Part shown: one piece after another, positions 1-10,039 of the stretch
Layout: every line of letters starts with the position of its first letter
How positions within the stretch are numbered: position 1 is the stretch's first letter
Source: Bacteroidota bacterium
GTDB lineage: Bacteria; Bacteroidota; Bacteroidia; Bacteroidales; ML635J-15
Assembly (NCBI GenBank): GCA_029558535.1
Contig: JAKQEK010000197.1
Coordinates: 90,471 to 154,470 of the forward strand
Reading direction: 5' to 3'
Length of the DNA: 64,000 nucleotides
Made by a program: the position numbers and the translations under genes
Notes under the pieces: generated by a model
Databases searched by the model: none
What the model was told of the DNA's origin: nothing
The model's input: only the letters and a program-made list of their open reading frames with translations

Positions 1-3000
1 GTTGAAGTAAACGAAAACCCTGCAGTCCCGGTTACATCAGTTGACTGTACAGGTGGTGTTGATCAGGGAATTATCACTGTAACTTCACCTGTTGGTGCAG
101 ATTTCGAATATACTATTGACGGATCATATCAGGTAAGTCCTATTTTTGGCCCATTATTAAATGGATCTTATACTGTAACTGTGCAAGATATAACTTCAGG
201 TTGTATAAGTGTTGGATCAGGAGATAATTTGGACTGTGGTTGCCCGACCCCAACAACATTAACACTATCTTCTTATGTTGGGAATACTTGCGGCATAGAA
301 CCTAAAACTGTGTCAGGTAATACATTTGGTGGAAGTGCCACTCAGGTTAACCTGGGACACAACGGTAACGGATCTCTTGACCAGACTACAATAGCAGTAT
401 CTCCATTTGAATTTACATATACTCCTGATGTAGCAGATATAGGAAATGTCGTAACCATAACTGTAACAACAGATAATCCTGAAGGGCCTCCTTGTTCCAG
501 CAATGTTAAGACATATTTATTGACAGTAAAATCTTTGCCAAATGTTGTAGCAGGTAATTCTACTCCTGTTTGTGACGGTGGTTCGGTGACATTAACTGAA
601 ACCGGCGGAGTTGCTATATCGTGGGCTTGGGAAGGACCTAACCTTTTCTCCTCATCAAATCATAATCCTGTTATTTCAGGAATATCACCTGCAAATAGCG
701 GTAATTATGTAGTTACCGTTACTGGTATCAACGGCTGTACAAATTCAGACGATGTTGATATTACAGTAAATCTAAATCCCGTTATTACACTTGGCAGCAA
801 CTCTCCAATATGTGAAGGTGATGATATTCATCTTACAGAAACCGGAGGAGAAGCTACATCATGGGTATGGACAGGACCGAATGGTGCAGTTCCTTCAGTT
901 CAAAATCCTGATATTCTTGCAGCTGTTCCTGCTGATGGCGGATTATATACAGTCGTCGTTACGGACATTAACAGTTGTACCAGCACTGACAATATTACGG
1001 TAGTGGTTGATAATGATGTTGACGCTACTATAACAACAACAGGTCCATTCTGCGAAAATGAAGCTGTTGTTACACTTGCAGCTATAACTGCCGGTGGCGT
1101 ATGGTCTGGAACAAGTGTTTCCGGTAACACATTCGACCCGTCAATCGGAGAAGGTGATTATACCATCAGTTATGTTGTTACTAATGGAGTTTGTTCAGAC
1201 AATGATGATGTCGTTCTTCACGTTGATGAAGTTACAGACGTTACTATTACTGCTGCCGGGCCATTCTGCGAAACCGGACCTGCTGTAATACTAACCGCTG
1301 CAACTCCTGGTGGAACATGGTCAGGTAATGGTATTTCAGATCCTGCGACAGGTGAATTTACTCCGGGTGATGCAAACATAGGAGTTAATACGATAAGTTA
1401 TGTAATAATTAATGGAGCTTGCACGGATACTGATACAGAAGATATTACTGTTGATGAGCTTATTGATGCGTCTATAACAACAACAGGTCCTTTCTGTGAA
1501 AATGAAGGTTCTATAACACTATTATCAGTTAATCCAGGTGGTACATGGACAGGAACAGGAGTTACAGGAAATACTTTTGATCCTTCAATCGGAGAAGGAG
1601 ATTACAATATTAATTATGAAATTATTAATGGAACCTGTTCCGATGATAATGATGTTCTTCTGCATGTTGACTCTGAAGTTGATGCTACAATTACTCCTAT
1701 CGGACCATTTTGCGGATTTGATGGTTGTGTAGCTCTTGTTGCTGCTACTCCAGGTGGAGTATGGTCAGGAACAGGTGTTATAGGTAATAATTTCTGTCCA
1801 AGTGTTGCAGGTGAGGGCATATGGACAATTGACTATGATGTTTCAAACGGAGCTTGTTCAGATAATGATGATATTAACATTACAGTAAATGAAAATCCAA
1901 CAGCTCCTGTTACAAGTATTGACTGCTCAGGTGGTGAAGATCAGGGAATTATTACTGTTACAGCACCTTTGGGAGCTGATTATGAATATTCAATTGATGG
2001 CAATTACCAAGCCGGAGTAACATTTGGTCCGCTTACAAATGGAAACTACACAGTAACAGTAGAGGATGTTACTACCGGTTGTACAACCGAAGGCACTCCA
2101 ATTACTTTGAATTGCGGATGTGATAACCCTCCTACACTTTCATTGTCAGCAAATACAGGTAATTTATGTCCGAACTCTGATATTACAGTATCAGGCAATA
2201 CTTTTGGAGGTAGTGCAACTCAGGTTGATTTAATTCATAACGGAGAAGGCTCACTTGATGTCGCTTCAGTTACAGTATCTCCTTTCAGTTTCACTTACAC
2301 ACCTGCTCCGGCTGATGCGGGAACAACTATTACGATTACTTTAACAACCGACAATCCGGACGGAGCACCATGCGTTGCTGCAGTTCAGACATATATACTA
2401 ACCGTATATTCTGATGTTCCTTCAGTTATTGCTGGCGGTAATTCTCCAATTTGCGTAGGAGAGAATATAAATTTATCAGAAATAGGTGGTGATGCAATTT
2501 CATGGGACTGGGAAGGTCCTAACGGATTTACTTCTGATGAACACAATCCTGAAATAACTGCTGCCACTATTGCTGCAGGTGGTTTATACACAGTCACTGT
2601 TACTGACATTCATGGCTGCGAAAACTCAGATGATGTTACGATAACTGTAAATGACTTACCTGCTGTTCCAGTTGCAACAACAGATTGCAGCGGTGGTACG
2701 GATAATGGTATTATTACTGTTACCTCTCCGCTAGGAGCTTCCTATGAATACTCAATAGGTGGAGGTTTCCAGGCTAGCCCAATATTTGGTTCTTTAGCTA
2801 ACGGTAATTATACTATTACAGTAAATGATATTAACACTGGCTGTTCTGTTGCAGGAAATGTGATAAATCTTGATTGCAGCGGATGTTCCAATCCAACCAC
2901 TCTTGCTTTGAGTGCTGATTCTGATGCAACTTGTGTTGAAGATGTTTTAACTTTAAGTGGAAACACCTTTGGTGGTAGTGCCACTCAGGTGACTTTAAGT

Positions 3001-4380
3001 CATGACGGAAATGGAGATATTGACCAAACAACAATCAGTACATCCCCATTTTCATTTACTTATACTCCTGACATTTCAGATGCCGGAAATACAGTTACTA
3101 TTACAATAACAACTAATAATCCTGTTGGTGATCCTTGTGTAGCTTCAATTGAAGAATTTGAACTGACAGTATATGATATTCCAACAGCTAACGTTGGAAG
3201 TAATTCTCCAGTTTGCCAAGGTGACGATATTAACCTTACCGAAACAGGAGGAGATGCTGTAAACTGGGCATGGACAGGTCCTAATAGCTTCACATCAAAT
3301 GATAATAATCCTGAAATTACGGAAGCAAGTCTTTTAGCAACCGGAACATATTCAGTAGTAATTAGTGATGCAAATGGTTGTACGGCTACAGACAATATTG
3401 ATATTACTATTATAGAAAATGTTGATGTTGAAATTACAGATCCAGGAATTTTCTGTTCAGATGCAAGTGCTGTTGACCTCGAAGCTATTCCTGCCGGTGG
3501 TGTTTGGAGTGGTGATGGTGTTAATCCGGTTACAGGAGCATTTGATCCGGGTGTATCAGGAATTGGAAATATTGAAATAACATATACTATAGGTGGTTCA
3601 TGTGGAGGAACAGATGTAATTTTCATTACGGTAATTCCTAGAGCTGATGCAGAGATAACCAATCCTGGAACCATTTGTCTTGATGGTAGTACCACAGATC
3701 TTGAAGCTACTCCTGCTGGCGGTTTATGGAGTGGTGACGGCGTTGATCCACTTACAGGAACTTTTGATTCAAATATTTCAGGAGTTGGAAATATTGAAAT
3801 AACATATACAATAGGCGGCTCATGCGGTGATGCTGACACAATTCACATTACAGTATTGCAAAGAGCCGATGCCAGTATAACCGACCCTGTTGATTCTCTA
3901 TTTGTAATTGATCCTGCTGTTATGTTTACCGCTGAACAAATCGGTGGTACTTGGTCAGGAACTGCTATAAATGAATTTACTGGTGAGTTTTCTCCTCAAG
4001 ATGCAGGGATTGGCAGTTACTGGATATTTTATACCATTTCAGGTGTTTGTGGAGACATAGATAGCACTTTAGTAGCTGTATTGCCGGAAATAATACCTGA
4101 CCTTCTTATACCGGATGTTCTTACACCTAATAATGACGGATACAATGATACCTGGAGAATTCAGGGAATAAAAGCATTCGAAGATGTTGACATTGTGATT
4201 TTCAATCGCTGGGGAGACGAAGTATTTATGTTCACAGGAACAGGAAATGCTTATGCCGAAGTTCAAAATCAATGGGACGGAATGAGAAATGGTAAAGAGC
4301 TTCCATTTGGTACATACGTTTACGTTTTAGTTTTAAATAATGAAGACACATATAAAGGAACTGTAACAATAATAAGATAA
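1..4380 (+). CDS. SprB-repeat giant surface adhesin, T9SS type B cargo (5' partial)
   Basis: The frame is open from base 1, so the N-terminus lies outside the window; 1,459 residues are visible. They are tandem beta-sandwich modules rich in Gly, Thr, Asn and paired Cys. Modules resembling SprB repeats (YEYSIDG...NGNYTVTV) alternate with PKD/Ig-like units (GGxxxSWxWxGPN) and with units containing GGxWSGxGV. The last 90 or so residues are a type B T9SS sorting domain of the gliding-motility C-terminal family (LTPNNDGYNDTW, IFNRWGDEVF, WDG). The product is expected to cross the outer membrane by T9SS and stay on the cell surface as an adhesin. The PorP/SprF gene starts 11 bp downstream, as in sprB-sprF pairs. 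The ligand is unknown. Family-level confidence is high, but orthology to SprB itself is not shown. Confidence 0.9.
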   Translation, partial: VEVNENPAVPVTSVDCTGGVDQGIITVTSPVGADFEYTIDGSYQVSPIFGPLLNGSYTVTVQDITSGCISVGSGDNLDCGCPTPTTLTLSSYVGNTCGIEPKTVSGNTFGGSATQVNLGHNGNGSLDQTTIAVSPFEFTYTPDVADIGNVVTITVTTDNPEGPPCSSNVKTYLLTVKSLPNVVAGNSTPVCDGGSVTLTETGGVAISWAWEGPNLFSSSNHNPVISGISPANSGNYVVTVTGINGCTNSDDVDITVNLNPVITLGSNSPICEGDDIHLTETGGEATSWVWTGPNGAVPSVQNPDILAAVPADGGLYTVVVTDINSCTSTDNITVVVDNDVDATITTTGPFCENEAVVTLAAITAGGVWSGTSVSGNTFDPSIGEGDYTISYVVTNGVCSDNDDVVLHVDEVTDVTITAAGPFCETGPAVILTAATPGGTWSGNGISDPATGEFTPGDANIGVNTISYVIINGACTDTDTEDITVDELIDASITTTGPFCENEGSITLLSVNPGGTWTGTGVTGNTFDPSIGEGDYNINYEIINGTCSDDNDVLLHVDSEVDATITPIGPFCGFDGCVALVAATPGGVWSGTGVIGNNFCPSVAGEGIWTIDYDVSNGACSDNDDINITVNENPTAPVTSIDCSGGEDQGIITVTAPLGADYEYSIDGNYQAGVTFGPLTNGNYTVTVEDVTTGCTTEGTPITLNCGCDNPPTLSLSANTGNLCPNSDITVSGNTFGGSATQVDLIHNGEGSLDVASVTVSPFSFTYTPAPADAGTTITITLTTDNPDGAPCVAAVQTYILTVYSDVPSVIAGGNSPICVGENINLSEIGGDAISWDWEGPNGFTSDEHNPEITAATIAAGGLYTVTVTDIHGCENSDDVTITVNDLPAVPVATTDCSGGTDNGIITVTSPLGASYEYSIGGGFQASPIFGSLANGNYTITVNDINTGCSVAGNVINLDCSGCSNPTTLALSADSDATCVEDVLTLSGNTFGGSATQVTLSHDGNGDIDQTTISTSPFSFTYTPDISDAGNTVTITITTNNPVGDPCVASIEEFELTVYDIPTANVGSNSPVCQGDDINLTETGGDAVNWAWTGPNSFTSNDNNPEITEASLLATGTYSVVISDANGCTATDNIDITIIENVDVEITDPGIFCSDASAVDLEAIPAGGVWSGDGVNPVTGAFDPGVSGIGNIEITYTIGGSCGGTDVIFITVIPRADAEITNPGTICLDGSTTDLEATPAGGLWSGDGVDPLTGTFDSNISGVGNIEITYTIGGSCGDADTIHITVLQRADASITDPVDSLFVIDPAVMFTAEQIGGTWSGTAINEFTGEFSPQDAGIGSYWIFYTISGVCGDIDSTLVAVLPEIIPDLLIPDVLTPNNDGYNDTWRIQGIKAFEDVDIVIFNRWGDEVFMFTGTGNAYAEVQNQWDGMRNGKELPFGTYVYVLVLNNEDTYKGTVTIIR

Positions 4381-4391
4381 AACATACAAAT

Positions 4392-5306
4392 ATGAAAAAA
4401 ATAATTTTAACAATATTCGTTAGCAGTTGTCTGGTTTTATCAGCATTTTCACAACAATTGCCGCTGTATAGCCAGTACATGTTTAACAGAGTTCTGCTTA
4501 ATCCTGCCGTTACCGGCAGCGAAGGAGGTGTTGCACTTCGTCTCACTGCGCGACAGCAATGGGTTGGAATAGAAAATGCCCCGTCAACACAAATTTTAAG
4601 TGGTCATCTTAGATTAAACAATGGTACCATGGGAGTTGGCGGTGTTGTTTTTGCAGACAGATTCGGTCCTGAATCCCGTATCGGAATACAAGGTAATTAT
4701 GCATATATCTTACCTGTTTTCCGTGAAGAAGCCAGTCTTGCTTTTGGCTTGTCAATTCAGGTATTTCAATATCAGATGAATTACGCAAATTTCACATCAC
4801 TCGATGCTGACGACCCTGTATTAAACTACACTAAAGAAAATAGTTGGCTACCCGAAAGTGATTTTGGTATGTATCTTTATGCTGATAAATATTTTGCCGG
4901 TATTTCTGCCAACCAAATGATTGAACTACCTGTAAAAATTGGAGGAGAGTCTGTAGAAGTTAACTCCTTGCTTCGTCATTACCATTTATTAGGTGGATAT
5001 AAATTCACCTTGACTGAAGCTTTTGATATAGAGCCATCAACTTTATTAAAGGGAACGTTTAAAACACCTTTTCAGGTTGATATAAATGTCAAAGGGATAT
5101 ATCAGGATGATTATTGGCTTGGGTTCTCATATAGAAGTTCAGGTGATATTATTGCTATGCTTGGATTAACATACAAAGAATTCATTTTTGGATTTGCATT
5201 TGATTATGCCACATCCAGACTATCACACTATCAAAGCGGCACATACGAGGTTATGCTGGGATATAACATTCCTCTTAGAGGTCCTATGAATAGAAGCCGG
5301 TTATAA
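4392..5306 (+). CDS. PorP/SprF family type IX secretion membrane protein
   Basis: A 304-residue protein with an N-terminal signal peptide (MKKIILTIFVSSCLVLSAFS, then QQLPLYSQYM). The segment YSQYMFNRVLLNPAVTGSEG just after the signal is the hallmark of the PorP/SprF family. The rest is a beta-barrel-like outer membrane protein, ending with a short basic tail. In Flavobacterium, SprF is needed for secretion or anchoring of the SprB adhesin, and type B cargo genes commonly have a PorP/SprF gene next door. The gene lies 11 bp after the giant adhesin and is probably in the same operon, so it is likely the dedicated partner for that cargo. Confidence 0.93.
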   Translation: MKKIILTIFVSSCLVLSAFSQQLPLYSQYMFNRVLLNPAVTGSEGGVALRLTARQQWVGIENAPSTQILSGHLRLNNGTMGVGGVVFADRFGPESRIGIQGNYAYILPVFREEASLAFGLSIQVFQYQMNYANFTSLDADDPVLNYTKENSWLPESDFGMYLYADKYFAGISANQMIELPVKIGGESVEVNSLLRHYHLLGGYKFTLTEAFDIEPSTLLKGTFKTPFQVDINVKGIYQDDYWLGFSYRSSGDIIAMLGLTYKEFIFGFAFDYATSRLSHYQSGTYEVMLGYNIPLRGPMNRSRL

Positions 5307-5310
5307 GAAA

Positions 5311-5381
5311 CAAATAGCAAATAACAAATGACAAATAAACAAATAACACGAAATACGAAATACGAAATACGAAATACGAAA
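5311..5381. repeat. Degenerate 7-bp tandem repeat between porP/sprF-like gene and the next gene
   Basis: About ten head-to-tail 7-bp units run from 5311 to 5381. The first half uses CAAATAA-like units (one of 8 bp). The second half (5349-5381) has four exact CGAAATA copies plus a partial fifth. The array starts 4 bp after the PorP/SprF stop codon and ends about 25 bp before the next start. It has no hairpin, and its T-free strand does not look like a terminator. Copy number could vary by slippage. Confidence 0.8.
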
Positions 5382-5406
5382 CAAAACAAAAAGTAACAAA
5401 TTAAAC

Positions 5407-7485
5407 ATGATAATTATGAAAAATCTAATTTTTAAGAATGCAAAAAACAGTAACTTACTTATGTTAAGTTTATTTTTTACGGTAATACTGTTTTCCTTTC
5501 AGGCAAATGCACAAAATGTCGGTGTTAATACAAGTACTCCGGATGCATCAGCTATGCTTGATGTAGTCTCAACAAACTCTGGAGTTTTAGTACCACGTCT
5601 TACGATGGTTCAACGTGATGCTATAGTTAGTCCTGCAACAAGTTTGTTAATTTACCAGACAGATAACACTCCGGGTTTTTATTATAATTCGGGGACACCT
5701 GCCGCTCCGGTATGGATTATGATTGGTAGTGGAGGTGCTGCCGGAGAATGGACAGATGCAGGCGATTATCTACATCCTAACGAAAACACAAATGCACAGG
5801 TTTGGGAAGATAATGCAGATTATGGCTTTTATTATTCCGGTGAAGCTGAATATCCGGGATGGTTTGAGAGTACTGAAACAGGAGTTGATAATGTTGGTGT
5901 TGCTGGTATATGTGCAAATACTGACTATTATGGTTATGGAGGTATGTTTTTGGGTGGTTATATAGGTATAGAAGGATTTACAATTCCAATTGGAGGCGAT
6001 GAATACTTTGGAGTTTACGGATATGTTGACGCCACAGGTAGTTCCGGTGATAATAACGGAGTTTATGGCACTGTAGATGGTGGAACAGGAACGAACTTTG
6101 GTGTTTATGGCTCAGCATTTAATGGAGCTACCAACTATGGTGTTGTTGGTGATGTTAGTGATGACGAAGGTTTTGCAATTTATGCACTTAATAGTGATTT
6201 AAGTGGTACAGGTATTCTTGCACGTGGAAATAACGCAGGAGGTGCCTACTTAACCGGGGGATCAGGAATAGCTGCCTCGGGAACAGGTATAGGCGTTTAT
6301 GCAACAGCAACTGATGCAGATGCAAGTGCATTTTACGGAAATCTTACTGCAGCTACAGGTTTTGCAATGGACGGTAGAAATGCTGATCCTATAGGTACAG
6401 GAATTATTGGCGTTGGTAATGGTTCGATTGTTTACGTTGCAGTAGATGGTGCCGGGGGCGTTTTTAATGGAGACGATGGTTTGCATGCCTACGCAAATGC
6501 TAGTGATGGTACAGGAATAGTTGTTGTTGGAAATGATTGTCCAAACATGTATGGCCTAACTGCAGGTACAGGCATTGCCGCTTCTAGCACCATTGCCGGG
6601 GTTTACGGATGTGGTAATCCAACTGCAGGCTCAGTAGGTATTTATGGAGATAGTAAAGCAACCGATGGAGCTGGTGTATTTGGAGTTAGCTCAAACATTG
6701 GTATTTTTGGCAAAGGTAATACCACTGCGCAATCTTACGGCGTTTATGGGACATCTGATGCAACTGATGGGATTGGTGTTGTCGGTTATTCATATGTAGG
6801 TGTACGTGGACAGACTACCGACTTAATTAATGGTTGGGGTGGATATTTTACAGGGGATCTTGGTGCCTCACAAGATGTATATGGTTCAGCAAAATATTTT
6901 CTTATTGACAATCCAGCTAAACCTGATACTGAATTATTACGTCATACATGTATTGAATCAGACGAAGCTTTGGTTATGTATCGCGGAAAAGTACAAATAG
7001 ATGAGACAGGTAAAGCTACAGTAGAAATGCCTTCATATTTTTCCGCTCTTACAAAAGAATCAGAGGCTACCGTTCAGATTACCTGCATTGGACAGCCATT
7101 TGGAATTGGATACGAATGGAATAGTGATTATAACTCATTTGTTGTTTATGGAGATGCCAACAGAGAAATATCATGGATGGTTATGGCAGACAGGGATGAT
7201 CCATATATGCAGCAAAACAGAAAGCCTGCAATAATCGAGAAAGATGGTAGTGATAAAGGCTATAAAGCTGGTTATTATATTCATCCCGAGTTATACGGAC
7301 AACCAAAAGAAAAGAGTTATACAAATCTTTGGAATACAGCTGACAGAGCAAAATTACCTGTTGTAAAAGATGTTACAGTAACTGAAAAAGTTAAAGAAAC
7401 TCCAAATGAGGGTAAGACCATTAACAGAGCTGCTGATGTTCAAACTCCGGATATGACAAAGAAAAAACCAAATATTAAAAAGTAA
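5407..7485 (+). CDS. Large secreted repetitive protein with tail-fibre-like N-terminus
   Basis: A 692-residue protein. An N-terminal signal peptide ends near SFQANAQ; the ATG at 5416 (MKNLIF) is an equally good start. The segment [17 protein letters not shown] followed by GVLVPRLT is typical of Bacteroidota proteins related to phage-tail-fibre/hemagglutinin families. Residues of about 150-500 hold many GVYG / GTGI / GVVG short repeats, expected to form a repetitive beta structure. A globular C-terminal part follows, and the last 60 residues are basic and low in complexity. No T9SS sorting domain is visible, so the export route beyond the inner membrane is unclear. It follows the adhesin/SprF pair and a bidirectional terminator closes the unit. 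Function is unknown; a cell-surface role is inference. Confidence 0.8.
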   Translation: MIIMKNLIFKNAKNSNLLMLSLFFTVILFSFQANAQNVGVNTSTPDASAMLDVVSTNSGVLVPRLTMVQRDAIVSPATSLLIYQTDNTPGFYYNSGTPAAPVWIMIGSGGAAGEWTDAGDYLHPNENTNAQVWEDNADYGFYYSGEAEYPGWFESTETGVDNVGVAGICANTDYYGYGGMFLGGYIGIEGFTIPIGGDEYFGVYGYVDATGSSGDNNGVYGTVDGGTGTNFGVYGSAFNGATNYGVVGDVSDDEGFAIYALNSDLSGTGILARGNNAGGAYLTGGSGIAASGTGIGVYATATDADASAFYGNLTAATGFAMDGRNADPIGTGIIGVGNGSIVYVAVDGAGGVFNGDDGLHAYANASDGTGIVVVGNDCPNMYGLTAGTGIAASSTIAGVYGCGNPTAGSVGIYGDSKATDGAGVFGVSSNIGIFGKGNTTAQSYGVYGTSDATDGIGVVGYSYVGVRGQTTDLINGWGGYFTGDLGASQDVYGSAKYFLIDNPAKPDTELLRHTCIESDEALVMYRGKVQIDETGKATVEMPSYFSALTKESEATVQITCIGQPFGIGYEWNSDYNSFVVYGDANREISWMVMADRDDPYMQQNRKPAIIEKDGSDKGYKAGYYIHPELYGQPKEKSYTNLWNTADRAKLPVVKDVTVTEKVKETPNEGKTINRAADVQTPDMTKKKPNIKK

Positions 7486-7506
7486 TTGCTAAATATTATA
7501 ACTATG

Positions 7507-7535
7507 AAAACGGGGTTAATTCAGCCCCGTTTTTT
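7507..7535. terminator. Bidirectional rho-independent terminator
   Basis: A 9-bp stem (AAAACGGGG / CCCCGTTTT) with a 9-nt loop, flanked by A-run and T-run. It lies between two convergent genes and can serve both strands. Confidence 0.88.
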
Positions 7536-7539
7536 ATTA

Positions 7540-9861
7540 TCAATAATCAAAACCAGTTTTATTAAAAATTATATAACCAAGATGTACCATGTAGTACAAT
7601 CTTATACTTTCGGTTTCATAATAATTAACGCTAAAAGATAAAGGACCTACAGGAGAATTATAGACCAATGCAGCCGAACCCATAAGGTGGATATATGAAA
7701 AAGGCTCGCTGTAATAAGCTTTATATACCCTGTCCCAAGGCTCTTCCTTTAAAATTTTCTGATATGGAACAAAGGCATAAGCTTCTAATCGAAGATTAAA
7801 ACGATCTGTAAACATGATAATTGGTTTTATTCCAACAGCTAAATATGTATTTGCTCGATAGTTCGGAATAAATAAAGTTTTACTATTTGGAGTAGGTGTA
7901 AATGCCGGAGCTGACAATAGACTCGAATAGTAATTTCTAAATAACCGCTTATTAGTTAACATCAACTCGGCATGTAATCCAAAAGTAAAATGTTTACTTA
8001 GTTTATTGTAGGAATCCGAAAGCAAATGAAACTGCATCCAACTCATCTCATGAGTAAATAAAGATTCAACAGCAGTTGTTGATCCCGGAATATTTGATTC
8101 TGTCCCGAATACATATCTAAAACTTACTAGATTATGTACCCCTTTGTTTGGATATTGTTTATAATTAAGATTATTTCTTACTATACTCAAGTGAGCAGTA
8201 GTATATGAAAATCCGGTAAAATCGGCGGTGTCTGTTTGCAAAAAATTTGAAACCTGATAATAATCAAGATTGTTGAATCCGGCTGCAAACCCTGCTTTAA
8301 TTATAGAATATCGGCTTAATGGAGTAAATATATCAGCTCTACTATTCGTCTCAAAATTAACTATGTAAGGTTGTCTAAAATCCAAAGAAAGCCACCTTGA
8401 ATTTCCCTTATAAAAATCATAACGATTTATATTTGCCGATATTTCTAATGCTAAAGGAAAATAAAACGGAAAATCAAATCTGCCTGAAATGTGGAAAGAA
8501 TTATAAAAACGTCCAAAATACAAATTTGAGTTTAAAAGTATTGACATTCTGTTCAGAATCTTATAATTCACGCCTACAAAGCCATTATTAGAATACCCTG
8601 TTGAAATTCCTGCTCCAAAAAACACATCCATCCTTTTCTCTTTTTGGATATCAAGAAAAACATCAAAAAATCCGGTTGTGTCATTATATCTTGCAAAGGG
8701 AGTTGCCCTTTCAATCTGAAAATCTGAAATCAGTTTATAATATTCTGACTCTAACTGCTTTAAATTTAGTTTATCTGACTGTCTTTTAAAAACATGATTA
8801 ACGTAATCCTTTTCGAAATTATCGAGTCCTTTTATATAAACCTTATCAAACAACAAAAATGGTAATCTTTCCTGATAGAGTTTACGATTAGACTGTAGCT
8901 CATCCGGATTTCGTCTTCTTACTGGTAAGCGATTTTGTATACTGTCAATTATAAGATTACATGCATCATATCCGGTTAATATTAGTTCATCTGCCTTATG
9001 AAAATCAAGCAAACTTATATTTCCAAAGTCAATTTTTAATGTTATTCCTTCTTCAGGCGGCACAACATATTCTTTCTCCTCGCCCATAACTAAGTTTTCT
9101 ATCTGCCTCATCAAATTATCTGCATCAGGTTTATGAGAATAATTAGTCACCACAACCCCAATAATGAAGTCCGGATTAAACTCATTCCTCATCACGTCAA
9201 CAGGAAAATTATTATAAATTCCGCCATCAAAATATAAAACACTATCTATTTCCACAGGTTTGAAATACAAAGGAAAGGTCATCGAAGCTCGAATTGCAGA
9301 GCCCAAATCTCCATCTCTAAAAATCACTTCTCGGTTGCGATAAATATCTGAAGCCACGCATCTGAAAGGTACAAATAAACAATCAAAATCATTATTTGCC
9401 CCGGCAGTATATTTTGCAAAATACTCAAGTATTCCAAAATCCATAGGTTGTGTAGCCACTAAATTGGTTGGAAGCACAATAGAAATACTGCTATCTCGCC
9501 TTGTCAGACCAAATCTAAATGCTGATGCATCAGTTGTTAATGTTTTAAAATAATAAAAATGTTTTTCAGGAATAAGCCCTTTGTAATAATTATAAAATCT
9601 TTCTTCTTTAAACATTGCCTCCATCTCGTCAGGACTGAGACCACTGGCATATAATCCACCAACTATAGCACCTATTGACGTCCCGACTATATAATCTATT
9701 GGAATATTATTTTCTTCTAAAGCTCTTATCACTCCAATATGAGCCAAACCCTTTGCCCCGCCACCACTTAAAACCAAACCCACAGTCTGAGATGACAAAC
9801 TAAATCCGGTTAAAAGCAAGAAAAACAAAGGGAACAACATATTTTTCATCAAACTCCTCAT
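7540..9861 (-). CDS. Patatin-like phospholipase fused to POTRA and outer-membrane barrel
   Basis: A 773-residue protein with a signal peptide ending around residue 24. The patatin domain has the oxyanion motif GGGAKG (33-38), nucleophile elbow GTSIG with Ser62, and the Asp212-Gly-Gly dyad motif, so the Ser/Asp catalytic pair is complete. Residues of about 335-420 look like a single POTRA domain (VYIKGLDNFEKDYV). From about 425 to the end there are barrel-type strands ending in aromatic residues (KTGFDY). This order is that of PlpD/FplA-type (type Vd) autotransporting lipases and of Bacteroidota NTE-family homologues. It probably hydrolyses phospholipids at the cell surface. Whether the passenger is released cannot be told. 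An alternative ATG lies at residue 5. Confidence 0.92.
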   Translation of the reverse strand: MRSLMKNMLFPLFFLLLTGFSLSSQTVGLVLSGGGAKGLAHIGVIRALEENNIPIDYIVGTSIGAIVGGLYASGLSPDEMEAMFKEERFYNYYKGLIPEKHFYYFKTLTTDASAFRFGLTRRDSSISIVLPTNLVATQPMDFGILEYFAKYTAGANNDFDCLFVPFRCVASDIYRNREVIFRDGDLGSAIRASMTFPLYFKPVEIDSVLYFDGGIYNNFPVDVMRNEFNPDFIIGVVVTNYSHKPDADNLMRQIENLVMGEEKEYVVPPEEGITLKIDFGNISLLDFHKADELILTGYDACNLIIDSIQNRLPVRRRNPDELQSNRKLYQERLPFLLFDKVYIKGLDNFEKDYVNHVFKRQSDKLNLKQLESEYYKLISDFQIERATPFARYNDTTGFFDVFLDIQKEKRMDVFFGAGISTGYSNNGFVGVNYKILNRMSILLNSNLYFGRFYNSFHISGRFDFPFYFPLALEISANINRYDFYKGNSRWLSLDFRQPYIVNFETNSRADIFTPLSRYSIIKAGFAAGFNNLDYYQVSNFLQTDTADFTGFSYTTAHLSIVRNNLNYKQYPNKGVHNLVSFRYVFGTESNIPGSTTAVESLFTHEMSWMQFHLLSDSYNKLSKHFTFGLHAELMLTNKRLFRNYYSSLLSAPAFTPTPNSKTLFIPNYRANTYLAVGIKPIIMFTDRFNLRLEAYAFVPYQKILKEEPWDRVYKAYYSEPFSYIHLMGSAALVYNSPVGPLSFSVNYYETESIRLYYMVHLGYIIFNKTGFDY

Positions 9862-10039
9862 ATCAATAGTTTTACCTTTATAAATATACGAAATTCTTCT
9901 TTCCTTTTCAATGAATTGTTAATAAATAAACAACTTATCTTTAATTATAATTATCGCCAATATTTTATCTAACATTCATTGATAAAATATGTTTTAGATT
10001 TATTCGGGAATTTTGCAAATTTGCATAAAAATATTAGAG

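Noticed and set aside
3060..3839. A 259-codon open frame on the minus strand
   Set aside because: It lies fully opposite the SprB-repeat adhesin frame. Its sequence is Pro/Ser/Val-rich low complexity, as expected from the antisense of Gly/Thr-rich repeats, and it has no leader or domain.
5311..5381. CRISPR array
   Set aside because: Units are 7 bp with no spacers, and no cas genes are present.
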